64,000 nt of DNA from Bacillus_BD sp963765265 (lineage in GTDB: Bacteria; Bacillota; Bacilli; Bacillales; Cytobacillaceae), in assembly GCA_963765265.1 (NCBI GenBank), contig CAVXVN010000008.1, positions 372,001 to 436,000 of the forward strand. The letters run 5' to 3'. Position 1 is the first letter of the stretch. The number at the start of each line of letters is the position of its first letter. Under the pieces are notes generated by a model that worked only from the letters and a program-made list of their open reading frames with translations, was not told where the DNA came from and did not search any database. Made by a program: the position numbers and the translations under genes. This document shows, in pieces, positions 17,045 through 25,739 of the stretch.

Positions 17045-17852
17045 GACTTGTAAATCTAACCCCCTCTCTCTTCCCTAGCCCAAGAAAGCCACCTAAACTT
17101 AGACTTTCATAAAATAGCTGGTGAACCTCATTTTGTAAACTCTTATTAAAATAGATGAGAACATTTCGACAAATAATAATATCAAACTCATTAAATGAAG
17201 AATCTGTTACTAAATTATGCTCTGCATATATCATGTTTTTTTGAAGAAAGGGATTAAAAACGACTTCTTCACCTACTACCTTATAATATTCTGAGAAATC
17301 GCTTTTTCCCCCAGCCTCAATATAATTCTTTGTGTATAGCTGCATATTGGATAAGGAAAAAGTACCTTTCTTCGCCTGATCTAACATCTTTGAGTTAAAA
17401 TCGGTTGCATATATTTTAACTTTTTCATAGATTCCCTCTTCATGTAACAGAATAGCCATTGAATAAACTTCCTCACCAGTAGAGCATCCTACATGCCAAA
17501 TACGAATGTTTGGATAATCTCTTACAAATGGGATGATATTTGTTCGAAATGATTTAAAAAACTCAGGATCACGAAACATCTCTGTCACATTGATAGAAAA
17601 ATGAGAAAATAACCTCTTCATCGTTCCAGGATCACGAAGAATCTTTTCCTGTAGTGCAGAAATACTCGTTAGCTTTTCCTTATGAACACAATGTAAAACT
17701 CTTCTCTGAATAAAGGCTGGTGCATAATTTCTAAAATCATAACCATAATAGCGATAAATAGCTTCTAGCAGTAAATCTACTTCTATTTGTTCTATTTGTT
17801 CTATTTGTTCTATTTCTTCATTTTGGATGGGATGTTGTATGACTTTATTCAT
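16986..17852 (-). CDS. CheR-type protein methyltransferase (RsbM-like)
   Basis: A 288-residue SAM-dependent methyltransferase. It has an N-terminal helical CheR domain with RRVLHCV and TEMFRDPEFF, a SAM site HVGCSTGEEVYSMAI and CRNVLIYFNKSLQ. CheR enzymes methylate receptor glutamates; here the adjacent hybrid kinase has a Glu/Gln-rich coiled coil that could be the target. The same pairing, RsbM methylating RsbK, controls sigma-B in B. cereus. Start 17852 is preferred because it avoids overlap with the upstream gene; ATG at 17891 is an alternative without a site. An EQI repeat marks the N terminus. Confidence 0.88.
   Translation of the reverse strand: MNKVIQHPIQNEEIEQIEQIEQIEVDLLLEAIYRYYGYDFRNYAPAFIQRRVLHCVHKEKLTSISALQEKILRDPGTMKRLFSHFSINVTEMFRDPEFFKSFRTNIIPFVRDYPNIRIWHVGCSTGEEVYSMAILLHEEGIYEKVKIYATDFNSKMLDQAKKGTFSLSNMQLYTKNYIEAGGKSDFSEYYKVVGEEVVFNPFLQKNMIYAEHNLVTDSSFNEFDIIICRNVLIYFNKSLQNEVHQLFYESLSLGGFLGLGKREGVRFTSHGNCYGEIDATEKLYRKFI
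17781..17816. repeat. 9-bp tandem repeat inside cheR-like gene
   Basis: Four copies of TTCTATTTG (last ends in C), encoding (E/I)-Q-I triplets on the minus strand. In-frame slippage would change the N-terminal linker length without breaking the gene. Confidence 0.9.
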
Positions 17853-17862
17853 TCGAATTGGC

Positions 17863-20622
17863 TTATCCTTCCTTTTTGTATAACCACACATGCATCAACG
17901 AGAATAACTGATCTATATTAATTGGCTTACTGATAAAATCTGTTGCTCCTGCGTCTAAGCATTCTTCTCGACTCTTTTTCATCGCTTTGGCCGTAAGCGC
18001 AATAATTGGTAATGCTTTATACTTGGAGAATTGTCGAATTCTTCGTATTGCCTCAAAGCCATCCATCTCAGGCATCATAATATCCATTAAAATGATATCT
18101 GTGTCTGGATTACCTTGTAACACTTCGATTCCTTCACGACCATTTTCTGCTACAATGATATTCATTCCATATTTTTCCAAGGCGATCGTTAAGGCATAAA
18201 CATTTCTTATATCATCATCGACAATAAGGACCTTTTTATTTTTCAGTGAAGATTTTCCATATTTTTTTAAATCATGGGTTTCTTCTACTTCAGGATGACT
18301 GTCCAGTGAATAATCCTCATACTGAAGCCCTGCTGAAGCTTCCTCTATAAACGACGTCACCTCTACTACCTTTTCGCTTGATTGTAAAATTGGTAAATAG
18401 AGAGTAAAGTTGCTTCCTTCTCCTACTGCACTGTTTAACTCAATAAAACCGCCTAATAAATAAGCTGTTTCACGACTAATGGATAATCCTAATCCTGTAC
18501 CACCGTACTTTCGGCTTGTCGTACCATCCGCCTGTTTAAAAGCATCAAATATCGCTCTTTGTTTTTCGCTAGGTATTCCTATGCCTGTATCAATGACTGA
18601 GAAGGCTAACATATATTCAGCTTGTTTACTTACAAGCATTTCGTTTTTAATACTTTCTTTCATGATCTTTTGAATAACAAGTGATACACTGCCGGTTTCA
18701 GTGAATTTAAAAGCATTTGAAAGCAAATTATTTAAAATTTGCTGTAAACGATGCTTATCCGTATAAACATACTTTGGCAGATCATGTTCCAATTGAATAT
18801 GAAACTGAATTTCCTTTTGACCCGCAATCGGAGAAAATTGCTTACGGACATAATCTTGAATATCCTGTAGCTCTACTTCCTTCTGAATCACTTCTAATTT
18901 TCCTGATTCTACTTTTGCTAAATCCAAAATATCATTTATTAATCGAAGCAAATCATTACCAGAAGTGAATATTGTACGAATGTATTCCTTTTCCTTCTCT
19001 GTAAGGTGGCCCGCTTCGTTTTCAGAAAGAATCTGGGCTAAAATGAGTAAACTATTAAGTGGTGTTCTAAGCTCATGAGACATATTAGCTAAAAACTCAG
19101 ATTTATATTGTGAGCTTACCTCTAATTGTTGAGCCTTTTCCTCAAGAGCCTCTTTCACTTCCTCTAACTCTTGTTTCTTTTCTTCAGAGGCTGCATACTG
19201 TTCCTCAAGCTGTTCATTTGTCGTCCTTAACTCCTCTTGCTGCAATTGAAGTTCTTCAGATTGGACTTGAAGTTCTTCTGTTAAGCTTTGAGATTCTTGC
19301 AAGAGTCTTTCCGCTTTCATATGATTTGAAATACTATTAATCGTAATTCCAATTGTACTAATAACTTCTTCAAGAAGTTTTATTTGACTAGAACTAAAGG
19401 AGTCGAATGATGCAATTTCAATAACAGCTAATACGTCCCCTTCAAACTGAACAGGCAGAATAATAATATTTTTCGGTGAGCTCTCGCCTGTACCAGAACG
19501 TATTTTTATATAATCATTGGGTACTTGATTAAGTAATATGGTCTGCTTTTCAAGCACACATTGTCCAATAAGTCCTTCTCCAATTTGAAAAGTTTCATCT
19601 TTATGATTGAAATTTGAATACGCGTAAGCAGCCATCCTTTTAAGAACAGGCTGTTTTCCTTCAGTACTCTTAAAATAGAATATACCGAAACTTGCCCCTA
19701 CCATAGGTACAAGCTTTGAAATTAATAATTCAGCAAGCATCTGTATATCTTTAGCTTCTGGGTACATCGTGGCAATTTCAGCAATTTTCGTTTTAAGCCA
19801 ACTATGTTCTTCCGCTTCTTCTAATAATTGTTTTTCAAGTTTGCTATGTTCTTCTAGCTTCGTAACCATTTCGTTAAAAGCAACAGCGATTGAACCAATC
19901 TCATCTTTTGTGGAGACTTCAATCCTAGGCAATTGATCAATATTATGAATATTAACACTTTCTAAGACAGTCGTCACATGATGAAGATTCTTTGTCAAAC
20001 TCCTAATGATCCAAAGAATGAGTCCGATTCCTACACTCAAGGTGACCGCTAGGTATATATAAATCATTGTGACAGCCCAATTATACGTTTCATGGGATCT
20101 TAAAAGTTCATTTTTCATTTCTTGTTCTTGCAATCCGAGGAGAAGATTAGAAATTTGCAGCATTCTTTCTCGGGTAAGTTTGACCTCATCGATAAGTTCT
20201 GGCTGAATCTCTACCTCACGATCTATTTTTTTCATTGTGATCATTTGCTGCACGATCGTTTGATAAGTATCATGCAATGCTGCATATTTTGCCATTAATT
20301 CTTTTGATTGTTCTTGAGTATCCATTTCTCCAAGTGACTCAATTCCTTGTCTCATCTTTAAATTAGATTCTTCCCAAGCATTTTCGGATGTTGTACTACC
20401 TTCATTAGATTGATCATCCATCATTTCTCTAAATACCCTACCCACATTCGCTGTCTCATACTTTATCTCTGAAGCAATATCAATACGTGCATACAGATCA
20501 TTTACGACTGTTTGCATATTGATCATAGACTGATCAAGCATTCTCATTAAAATGACTACACTAATAGAAATTAATAGTATGATTAATCCTATGCTCGCAT
20601 AGAGTTTTGATTTAAATTTCAT
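17863..20622 (-). CDS. Hybrid sensor kinase: membrane, HAMP, GAF, HisKA, HATPase, REC (RsbK-like)
   Basis: A 919-residue protein. Two membrane helices (about 8-28 and 185-208) flank a helical, CHASE3-like sensor of about 155 residues. HAMP (about 210-265), GAF (about 290-430) and a long Glu/Gln-rich coiled coil (about 435-515) follow. Then come HisKA (LANMSHELRTPLNSLLILA), HATPase (DTGIGIPSEKQ, GTGLGLSI) and a C-terminal receiver (VLIVDDDIRNVYAL; LMDIMMPEMDGF). ATG 20622 follows AGGAGG. The order matches B. cereus RsbK, which feeds sigma-B, but no rsbV, rsbW, sigB or rsbY lies nearby, so the output here is unknown. Confidence 0.9.
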   Translation of the reverse strand: MKFKSKLYASIGLIILLISISVVILMRMLDQSMINMQTVVNDLYARIDIASEIKYETANVGRVFREMMDDQSNEGSTTSENAWEESNLKMRQGIESLGEMDTQEQSKELMAKYAALHDTYQTIVQQMITMKKIDREVEIQPELIDEVKLTRERMLQISNLLLGLQEQEMKNELLRSHETYNWAVTMIYIYLAVTLSVGIGLILWIIRSLTKNLHHVTTVLESVNIHNIDQLPRIEVSTKDEIGSIAVAFNEMVTKLEEHSKLEKQLLEEAEEHSWLKTKIAEIATMYPEAKDIQMLAELLISKLVPMVGASFGIFYFKSTEGKQPVLKRMAAYAYSNFNHKDETFQIGEGLIGQCVLEKQTILLNQVPNDYIKIRSGTGESSPKNIIILPVQFEGDVLAVIEIASFDSFSSSQIKLLEEVISTIGITINSISNHMKAERLLQESQSLTEELQVQSEELQLQQEELRTTNEQLEEQYAASEEKKQELEEVKEALEEKAQQLEVSSQYKSEFLANMSHELRTPLNSLLILAQILSENEAGHLTEKEKEYIRTIFTSGNDLLRLINDILDLAKVESGKLEVIQKEVELQDIQDYVRKQFSPIAGQKEIQFHIQLEHDLPKYVYTDKHRLQQILNNLLSNAFKFTETGSVSLVIQKIMKESIKNEMLVSKQAEYMLAFSVIDTGIGIPSEKQRAIFDAFKQADGTTSRKYGGTGLGLSISRETAYLLGGFIELNSAVGEGSNFTLYLPILQSSEKVVEVTSFIEEASAGLQYEDYSLDSHPEVEETHDLKKYGKSSLKNKKVLIVDDDIRNVYALTIALEKYGMNIIVAENGREGIEVLQGNPDTDIILMDIMMPEMDGFEAIRRIRQFSKYKALPIIALTAKAMKKSREECLDAGATDFISKPINIDQLFSLMHVWLYKKEG

Positions 20623-20695
20623 AAGGCCTCCTGCCTGGTGCAATATTATCACCCGAAGATTACTAGACTTTCTCGAATAGTTCCAAGATTCAAAG

Positions 20696-20721
20696 GAGCC
20701 TAATCCCCATGGATTAGGCTC
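20696..20721. terminator. Inverted repeat upstream of the hybrid-kinase operon
   Basis: GAGCCTAATCC (20696-20706) and its exact complement (20711-20721) form a tight hairpin in the 295-bp spacer, 75 bases before the kinase start. It could be an attenuator or operator; nothing else is recognised there except repeat copy C. Confidence 0.5.
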
Positions 20722-20836
20722 TATTAACTATATAATAACATAATTATTTAACATTATAATTAGTATTTTCAAAATTATTATGGTACTAACTGTTAATAGC
20801 ACTCCATATCGCTTGAGTGATCGTCACATCTAGGAA

Positions 20837-20884
20837 ACAAGGGGACGGTTCTCATGTTTCCATACACAAGAACCGTCCCCCTGT
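20837..20884. repeat. REP-like palindrome, copy C
   Basis: 48 bp, ACAAGGGGACGG...CCGTCCCCCTGT then CAC, with three to four changes in the central arms. It lies 33 bases past the EamA gene stop. Confidence 0.88.
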
Positions 20885-20917
20885 CACTCTTCCTTTTCAT
20901 ACCTTCACAATTTCTTG

Positions 20918-21802
20918 TTAATTCGATCGGCTATTTAGCTTTTTTCGTTGATACGTAGAGAGTACTACTCCTCCCACTATAAATAGTGATCCTAAAATTT
21001 CTGCTCCAGTTATTGGTTTATATAGCAATATTAATCCCATTATCATTGCTACAAAAGGTTCTAAATTAGATAATATTGAAGCCTTTGAAGCATCAACATG
21101 TCTAATGTTGTTATTCCAAATCAATGTTGCTATACCGTGTACAACAACGGCAGTTCCAATTAGAAAAGACCAATCCGACATCTTAGAGCTTAAATGTACG
21201 TGAGTGTCTAGTAAAAAAGCAAAAGGAATCGACACAATCAAGCCTACAACATTTGAATATAAAGTAATGGTAAGTGGATCTATTCTATCAGAAAGAAGCC
21301 TCGTCATGATAATCATAATGGCGAAGGTTATCATCGTTAAAACAATCCATAATAGACCTTTATCGATATGCAAAGAAGATAAATTCCCTTTTGCTACAAC
21401 AAAATAAATCCCTATGATTGCCACAATAGACCCCATCAACATACGAATGGTTAATTTTTCTTTTAAAAAAATGGCAGCTAATACGCTAGTTAAAATAGGG
21501 GTAGTTGCCAAAATTAATGCAGATGTTGTTGGATCAGCTGTTTGTAATCCTACAAAAAAAGACCATTGGTTTATAAAAACACCAATAACTCCTAGAAATA
21601 AAACCGCGAGTAAATCCGATTTATTCACTCGTTTAAAGTGTTTTTTGTATGAGGATAATCCAATTAAAAATAGTACAATAAACAAAAGTCTAAGCATGGT
21701 TAACAGGGCTGGGGAAAAATCTTGGACTAACATCTTTCCAAATACAAAATTGCTTCCCCACACCATTACACAAAATGTTAGCCAAGCATATGCTTTTAAC
21801 AT
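20918..21802 (-). CDS. EamA/DMT-family transporter
   Basis: A 294-residue protein with ten predicted membrane helices in two homologous halves, each an EamA domain. Typical pieces are VWGSNFVFGKML at the start and ATTPILTSVLAAIFLKEKLT before helix 5, repeated as SNLEPFVAMIMGLILLYKPIT in the second half. These carriers export metabolites or amino acids. ATG 21802 has GGAAGGG eight bases upstream. Single gene between repeat copy C and a 19-bp inverted repeat. Substrate unknown. Confidence 0.9.
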   Translation of the reverse strand: MLKAYAWLTFCVMVWGSNFVFGKMLVQDFSPALLTMLRLLFIVLFLIGLSSYKKHFKRVNKSDLLAVLFLGVIGVFINQWSFFVGLQTADPTTSALILATTPILTSVLAAIFLKEKLTIRMLMGSIVAIIGIYFVVAKGNLSSLHIDKGLLWIVLTMITFAIMIIMTRLLSDRIDPLTITLYSNVVGLIVSIPFAFLLDTHVHLSSKMSDWSFLIGTAVVVHGIATLIWNNNIRHVDASKASILSNLEPFVAMIMGLILLYKPITGAEILGSLFIVGGVVLSTYQRKKLNSRSN

Positions 21803-21935
21803 ATTTATCACCCTTCCTACAACAAAATGCTAACTGTCCTATTTTATACTTACTAGGATTTTTCGTATACATTTTTGTTTGGATGTCTCCCTTCCAAAAT
21901 TCAAGGTACTTCCACGTACTCCAAACAATAATAAA

Positions 21936-21979
21936 GCTGTAACATACAAGTATTATTCTTAATACTTGTATGTTACAGC
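21936..21979. repeat. Perfect 19-bp inverted repeat
   Basis: GCTGTAACATACAAGTATT (21936-21954), a 6-base loop and the exact complement (21961-21979). The 21803-22365 spacer also holds repeat copy D and, at 22072-22164 on the minus strand, a possible decayed coding scrap reading KDNDEGSDFYHLGEA. No intact gene is seen in this spacer. Confidence 0.7.
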
Positions 21980-22187
21980 CTCTTATCACAAAAGAATATA
22001 TCTTATATCCTCTAAAAAATTATTTGTCAGCCATTGGAAATGTTTCATTTCACATACATATTTGAGAAACCTCATTCTTCCATTTTATCTTGGTGAACAG
22101 TGTTTTTATCAGGATTGGCTTCACCCAAATGATAAAAATCACTGCCTTCATCGTTATCTTTTTACACAAAGATATGATCAACAATAA

Positions 22188-22234
22188 ACAGGGGGCGGTT
22201 CTTGCGTTTGGAGACGCAAGAACCGTCCCCCTGT
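22188..22234. repeat. REP-like palindrome, copy D
   Basis: 47 bp, ACAGGGGGCGG...CCGTCCCCCTGT then CAC, upstream of the ndk gene. Confidence 0.87.
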
Positions 22235-22365
22235 CACTCCTGGTTTAAAATCTGAATTATTTTACCATAATGGATAATATTAGTATCACCCTTTCATAAA
22301 GAGTTCTTCTAATCTTCGTGCTGGTGGTTCTAATTAAAATAATTATTTTATCTAGAGGTGATCGT

Positions 22366-22827
22366 ATGACTTTACAACGCACGTTTATCATGCTAAAACC
22401 TGATGGTGTCAAACGAGGGTTGATCGGAGAAATCATCAAACGCTTTGAGCAAAAGGGTTTTACCTTATTAAACGCACAGCTAATGACAGTTAGCCGTACT
22501 AAAGCTGAATATCATTATTTGGAGCATCAGAACAAGCCATTTTTCGGTGAATTAGTGGAATTCATTACATCAGGACCTGTTTTTGCAATGGTCTGGGAAG
22601 GGGAAAATATCATTGAGGTTTCTCGTCTTATGATTGGAAAGACAAGTCCATCCGAAGCAATGCCAGGTACAATTCGTGGTGACTTTGCATTTACAAAAGA
22701 AGAGAATGTCATCCATGGTTCAGATTCTCTTTTAAGTGCAGAACGGGAAATTGAAAATTTCTTTGGCCTCCTGAAAAAACATATCTCAGAGGATGATTTT
22801 CCATTCGAGGATCGACAATCTGTTTGA
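22366..22827 (+). CDS. ndk: Nucleoside diphosphate kinase
   Basis: A 153-residue enzyme that balances NTP pools by ping-pong transfer through a phosphohistidine. The family signature NVIHGSDS with the active-site histidine is intact, as are TFIMLKPDGVKRGLIGEI and PGTIRGDFA. Slightly longer at the C terminus than the 148-150 residues usual in Bacilli. The ATG at 22366 follows AGAGGTGAT. Usually ndk lies between menaquinone/heptaprenyl genes and cheR in Bacillus; here it is isolated, so it could be a second copy. Confidence 0.95.
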   Translation: MTLQRTFIMLKPDGVKRGLIGEIIKRFEQKGFTLLNAQLMTVSRTKAEYHYLEHQNKPFFGELVEFITSGPVFAMVWEGENIIEVSRLMIGKTSPSEAMPGTIRGDFAFTKEENVIHGSDSLLSAEREIENFFGLLKKHISEDDFPFEDRQSV

Positions 22828-22840
22828 ATACGTTTTTAAT

Positions 22841-22881
22841 AAATCCCCTTAGCATATCAATGCTAAGGGGATTTATTTTTT
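22841..22881 (+). terminator. ndk terminator
   Basis: AAATCCCCTTAGCA / TGCTAAGGGGATTT stem followed by ATTTTTTG, 14 bases after the stop codon. Confidence 0.9.
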
Positions 22882-22967
22882 GAAAATAAAGCAAGTGTTG
22901 TTTTAAAAGAGTCAGAATGAATCACTTACACCACTTGATGGTCAAAGAGCCATCTTTGTTCTTCCAA

Positions 22968-23868
22968 TTACATTTCTTCATTTATCTTTTTAACTGTAAT
23001 TCCTGCCCATTCTTCATAGCATTTAATGACAGCACTCATATCTTCTGCACCATATCCTTTGGCTTTTGCCATCTGAAAAATTTCTTTTCCAAGTCCTAGA
23101 ACCGGAGTCGAAATTTCTAATTCTTTTGCTACATTCGATGCTAGATCCAAGATCTTTATGTAATAATTGCGTCATGAATTGTGGTTGAAAATCGCGACTT
23201 AACACTTTTTCTGCTTTATTTTCTGCCATTCCACTTCTGGCTCCACCGCCACTCACAACCTTCACAAAAATTTCTGGGTCTATGCCAGCTTTTGTTGCCA
23301 TAGTGAGTGCTTCTGAGAATGCTAGAAGATTAATGGCAGCCATCGTATTATTAGCTAGTTTCGTATAGGAACCTTTTCCATTTTCCCCCATATAATAAAC
23401 GTTTTTACCCATCGCTAAAAACAAATCCATACATTTTTCATAAATTTCTTTTTTACCACCAACCATAAACGTTAGAGTTCCTTCAATGGCTTGCGGTTCA
23501 CTGCCTGTTACGGGTGCATCGAGCATTTCAACATCATGACGTGAGAGTTCTTCAGCCACTTTTTTGCTTGTAGACGGAGAAATCGTACTAGAATCGACCA
23601 CAATTAATCCTGGATCGGCACCGTAAATAATACCATTTTCACCGAGAATTACCTCCTCAACAGCAGCATCTGCTGTAAGCATAGTGAATACGACTTCACT
23701 TTTCATTGCAACTTCTTTAGGAGAATTGGCAAGCATTGCCCCCTCATCTTTCAGAAAACTCATTTTCTCTTTTGTACGATTGTAAATGATTAGTTCATTA
23801 CCATTTTTAAGCAAATGATGTGCCATCGGAAGACCCATAGTACCTAAACCTATAAAACCAATTCTCAT
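22968..23868 (-). pseudogene. 3-hydroxyisobutyrate dehydrogenase-family oxidoreductase, frameshifted
   Basis: About 300 residues of a beta-hydroxyacid dehydrogenase. N-terminal NAD(P) site FIGLGTMGLPMAHHLLKNG, the signature DAPVTGSEPQAIEGTL with substrate-binding region, and the catalytic-lysine helix YTKLANNTMAAINLLAFSEAL. After FMTQLLHKDL the frame changes near 23155: one extra C; the next frame continues LASNVAKELEISTPVLGLG to the end. Probably reduces tartronate semialdehyde, methylmalonate semialdehyde or a similar short acid. Single gene. The break may be a sequencing error. Confidence 0.87.
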
Positions 23869-24312
23869 AATAATTTCACTCCTTTAAGAGATTAAATGTC
23901 TTACCTAAACCGCCATTCACTAGCTCAACACCCACTTCAAATTTTCGTTAGGAAATGAAGTGGAGGGAGTAGTGATCATTAGTATGATAATTCAAAAAAT
24001 AACCTTTGTACTCATCCAATTGAATGAATCTAAGATCATCCAATTGTTAAATAACGAAACCAATATGGAACTTATATTTCTTTAAATAATCTTAAACTAC
24101 TTACGTTTTACCAAAAAAATGAAAAATGTAATCAGAATTTCAGCAGAATGTAATCTCCTAGTCAAACAAATGAAATCTTACTATGAAATAATATTACTAT
24201 TTGAAGAGTTTGTACTAAAAGACCTGAAACCCTTTAGAAAATGAAGATAAACTCATATTTTAATAGAATCCATTTGTAAGTTGATGATTCAGAAAACTAG
24301 GCGGTGTAAAAT
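23869..24312. other. Intergenic spacer
   Basis: AT-rich 444-bp region between divergent genes. Only weak promoter-like sequences are visible; I see no gene, RNA or repeat. Confidence 0.4.
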
Positions 24313-25245
24313 TTGGCACGAACGAAAAAGAAAAGAAAGCTAAGATGGGGCAGATTATTGGGCGCCCTCCTTCTCATAAGTATCTTGATAGTTGGTCTTT
24401 TTAATGTTTTTCAATTCATAGAAGGAACGGTACAAGCATTCAACCAACCACTCAAAAAAGTTGAAGGGGCACATGCGTTCAAAGGAGAGGAAAATAAATT
24501 AGACGAAATCAATGTCCTTTTATTAGGCAGTGATTCACGTGGAGAAGAACAAGCTCGAACCGATACGATTATGATTGCCCATTATAATCCAAAAACTCAT
24601 CAAGTAAAGCTGATTTCTCTCATGCGTGATATGTATGTCACGGTCCCCGGGTACAACCAGCAAAAATTAAATGCAGCTTTTGCCTACGGAGGGCCAGAAT
24701 TACTAAGAGAAACGATTAAAGGAAACCTCGGGATCGATCTTCATTATTATGCAATGATCGATTTTCAAGGATTTGAAAAAGCGGTTGATCTCCTCGTTCC
24801 AAATGGAATTGAAGTCGACATCCCCTATAAGATGTCAGATGGTATAGGCATGACATTAGAAAAAGGGAAGCAACAACTGCATGGGAAAGAGCTGTTAGGA
24901 TATGTCCGTTTTCGACAGGATCGTTTAAGTGACTTTGGACGGGTACAAAGACAACAGGAAGTGATCTCAAAATTAATGGAAGAAGCTGTGGGTTTACATA
25001 GTGTGGTGAAACTTCCGGAGCTATTAGATCTTTTACATACATACATCGATACAAATATTGATACTTCTACTTTGCTAGCCATCGGAAAAGACATTTTAAC
25101 GAATAAAAGCGGAGAGATAGAAACATTACGTATCCCTGAAGATGGCAGTTTTGAAAATAAAAATTATGAAGATCATGGTGAAGTATTAGAACCAGATTTA
25201 CCTCAAAATAAAGAAGCGATTAAACGTTTTTTAGAAGGAGAATGA
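24313..25245 (+). CDS. LytR-CpsA-Psr (LCP) family glycopolymer transferase
   Basis: A 310-residue protein with a short basic cytoplasmic N terminus, one membrane helix (residues about 13-35) and an extracellular LCP domain. Signature segments are NVLLLGSDSRGEEQARTDTIMIA, SLMRDMYVTVPG, KLNAAFAYGGP and the late YVRFRQD...DFGRVQRQQ, whose arginines bind pyrophosphate. LCP enzymes move wall teichoic acid or other glycopolymers from undecaprenyl lipid to peptidoglycan. TTG start after AGGCGGTG. Single gene; which of the TagTUV paralogues it corresponds to is unclear. Confidence 0.92.
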   Translation: MARTKKKRKLRWGRLLGALLLISILIVGLFNVFQFIEGTVQAFNQPLKKVEGAHAFKGEENKLDEINVLLLGSDSRGEEQARTDTIMIAHYNPKTHQVKLISLMRDMYVTVPGYNQQKLNAAFAYGGPELLRETIKGNLGIDLHYYAMIDFQGFEKAVDLLVPNGIEVDIPYKMSDGIGMTLEKGKQQLHGKELLGYVRFRQDRLSDFGRVQRQQEVISKLMEEAVGLHSVVKLPELLDLLHTYIDTNIDTSTLLAIGKDILTNKSGEIETLRIPEDGSFENKNYEDHGEVLEPDLPQNKEAIKRFLEGE

Positions 25246-25272
25246 AGTAATCAGTGTTAGACATCGCGACAA

Positions 25273-25320
25273 ACAAGCGGACGGTTCTTGTGTTTGGAAA
25301 CGCAAGAACCGTCCAAGACC
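25273..25320. repeat. REP-like palindrome, degenerate copy E
   Basis: ACAAGCGGACGG...CGCAAGAACCGTCC; the right terminus is lost. Same orientation as the intact copies. It follows the LCP gene. Confidence 0.75.
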
Positions 25321-25449
25321 ACTGAAAAAGTGCTCACTTTGAATAATCAATAGATACCTTCATTAACATACAGTAAACAAAAGAAGCCGGTTATCTACAG
25401 GGTTAACAGCCTAGAGAAGAGCCAAAGAAAGAGCGTTTAAACAAGGAAT

Positions 25450-25484
25450 AACAGGCACCATCCAGATAATGGATGGTGCCTGTT
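25450..25484. terminator. Hairpin of the CAGGCACC repeat type
   Basis: AACAGGCACCATCCA (25450-25464) and its exact complement (25470-25484) around a 5-base loop. Probably a terminator; second member of the CAGGCACC family in the window. Confidence 0.75.
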
Positions 25485-25565
25485 TACCTGAAATATTTTT
25501 TCTGAATATTTTAAAAATCTGTTCTATAGCTAAGTTCATTATCATATAAAGAAGTGCTACACTAA

Positions 25566-25709
25566 TATAAATTTCTGCTGGTTAAGTCAACTATAAGCAG
25601 AGAGAGAACTGAGTACATTGCGAATAATCTCGTTCAAGAACTTACTATTGATAGAAGCTATATGAGCAGAATTTTACGCAAATTAGAAAAGGCTGTACAA
25701 AAGGGATGA
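25566..25709 (+). pseudogene. MarR-type regulator remnant
   Basis: An open stretch without a start codon ending at TGA 25709 reads ...YIANNLVQELTIDRSYMSRILRKLEKAVQKG, which matches the DNA-recognition helix region of MarR-family repressors. The upstream half and the C-terminal dimerisation helices are missing. It lies just upstream of a terminator, facing the convergent MFS gene it may once have regulated. Confidence 0.5.
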
Positions 25710-25733
25710 GACCCCTATTGTACAGCCTTTTTT
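25688..25733. terminator. Bidirectional terminator
   Basis: AAAGGCTGTACAA (25688-25700) pairs with TTGTACAGCCTTT (25719-25731) and continues into T's. It ends 7 bases from the MFS stop on the other strand. Confidence 0.85.
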
Positions 25734-25739
25734 GATCAC

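Noticed and set aside
17773..17820. Tandem repeat as a possible CRISPR-like or VNTR locus
   Set aside because: It is coding, in frame and only four 9-bp units, so it is reported as a coding repeat only.
22072..22164. Minus-strand reading KDNDEGSDFYHLGEANPDKNTVHQDKMEE
   Set aside because: It looks like a DUF3427- or HNH-type scrap but is only about 30 codons with a stop just before it; too short to list as a gene.
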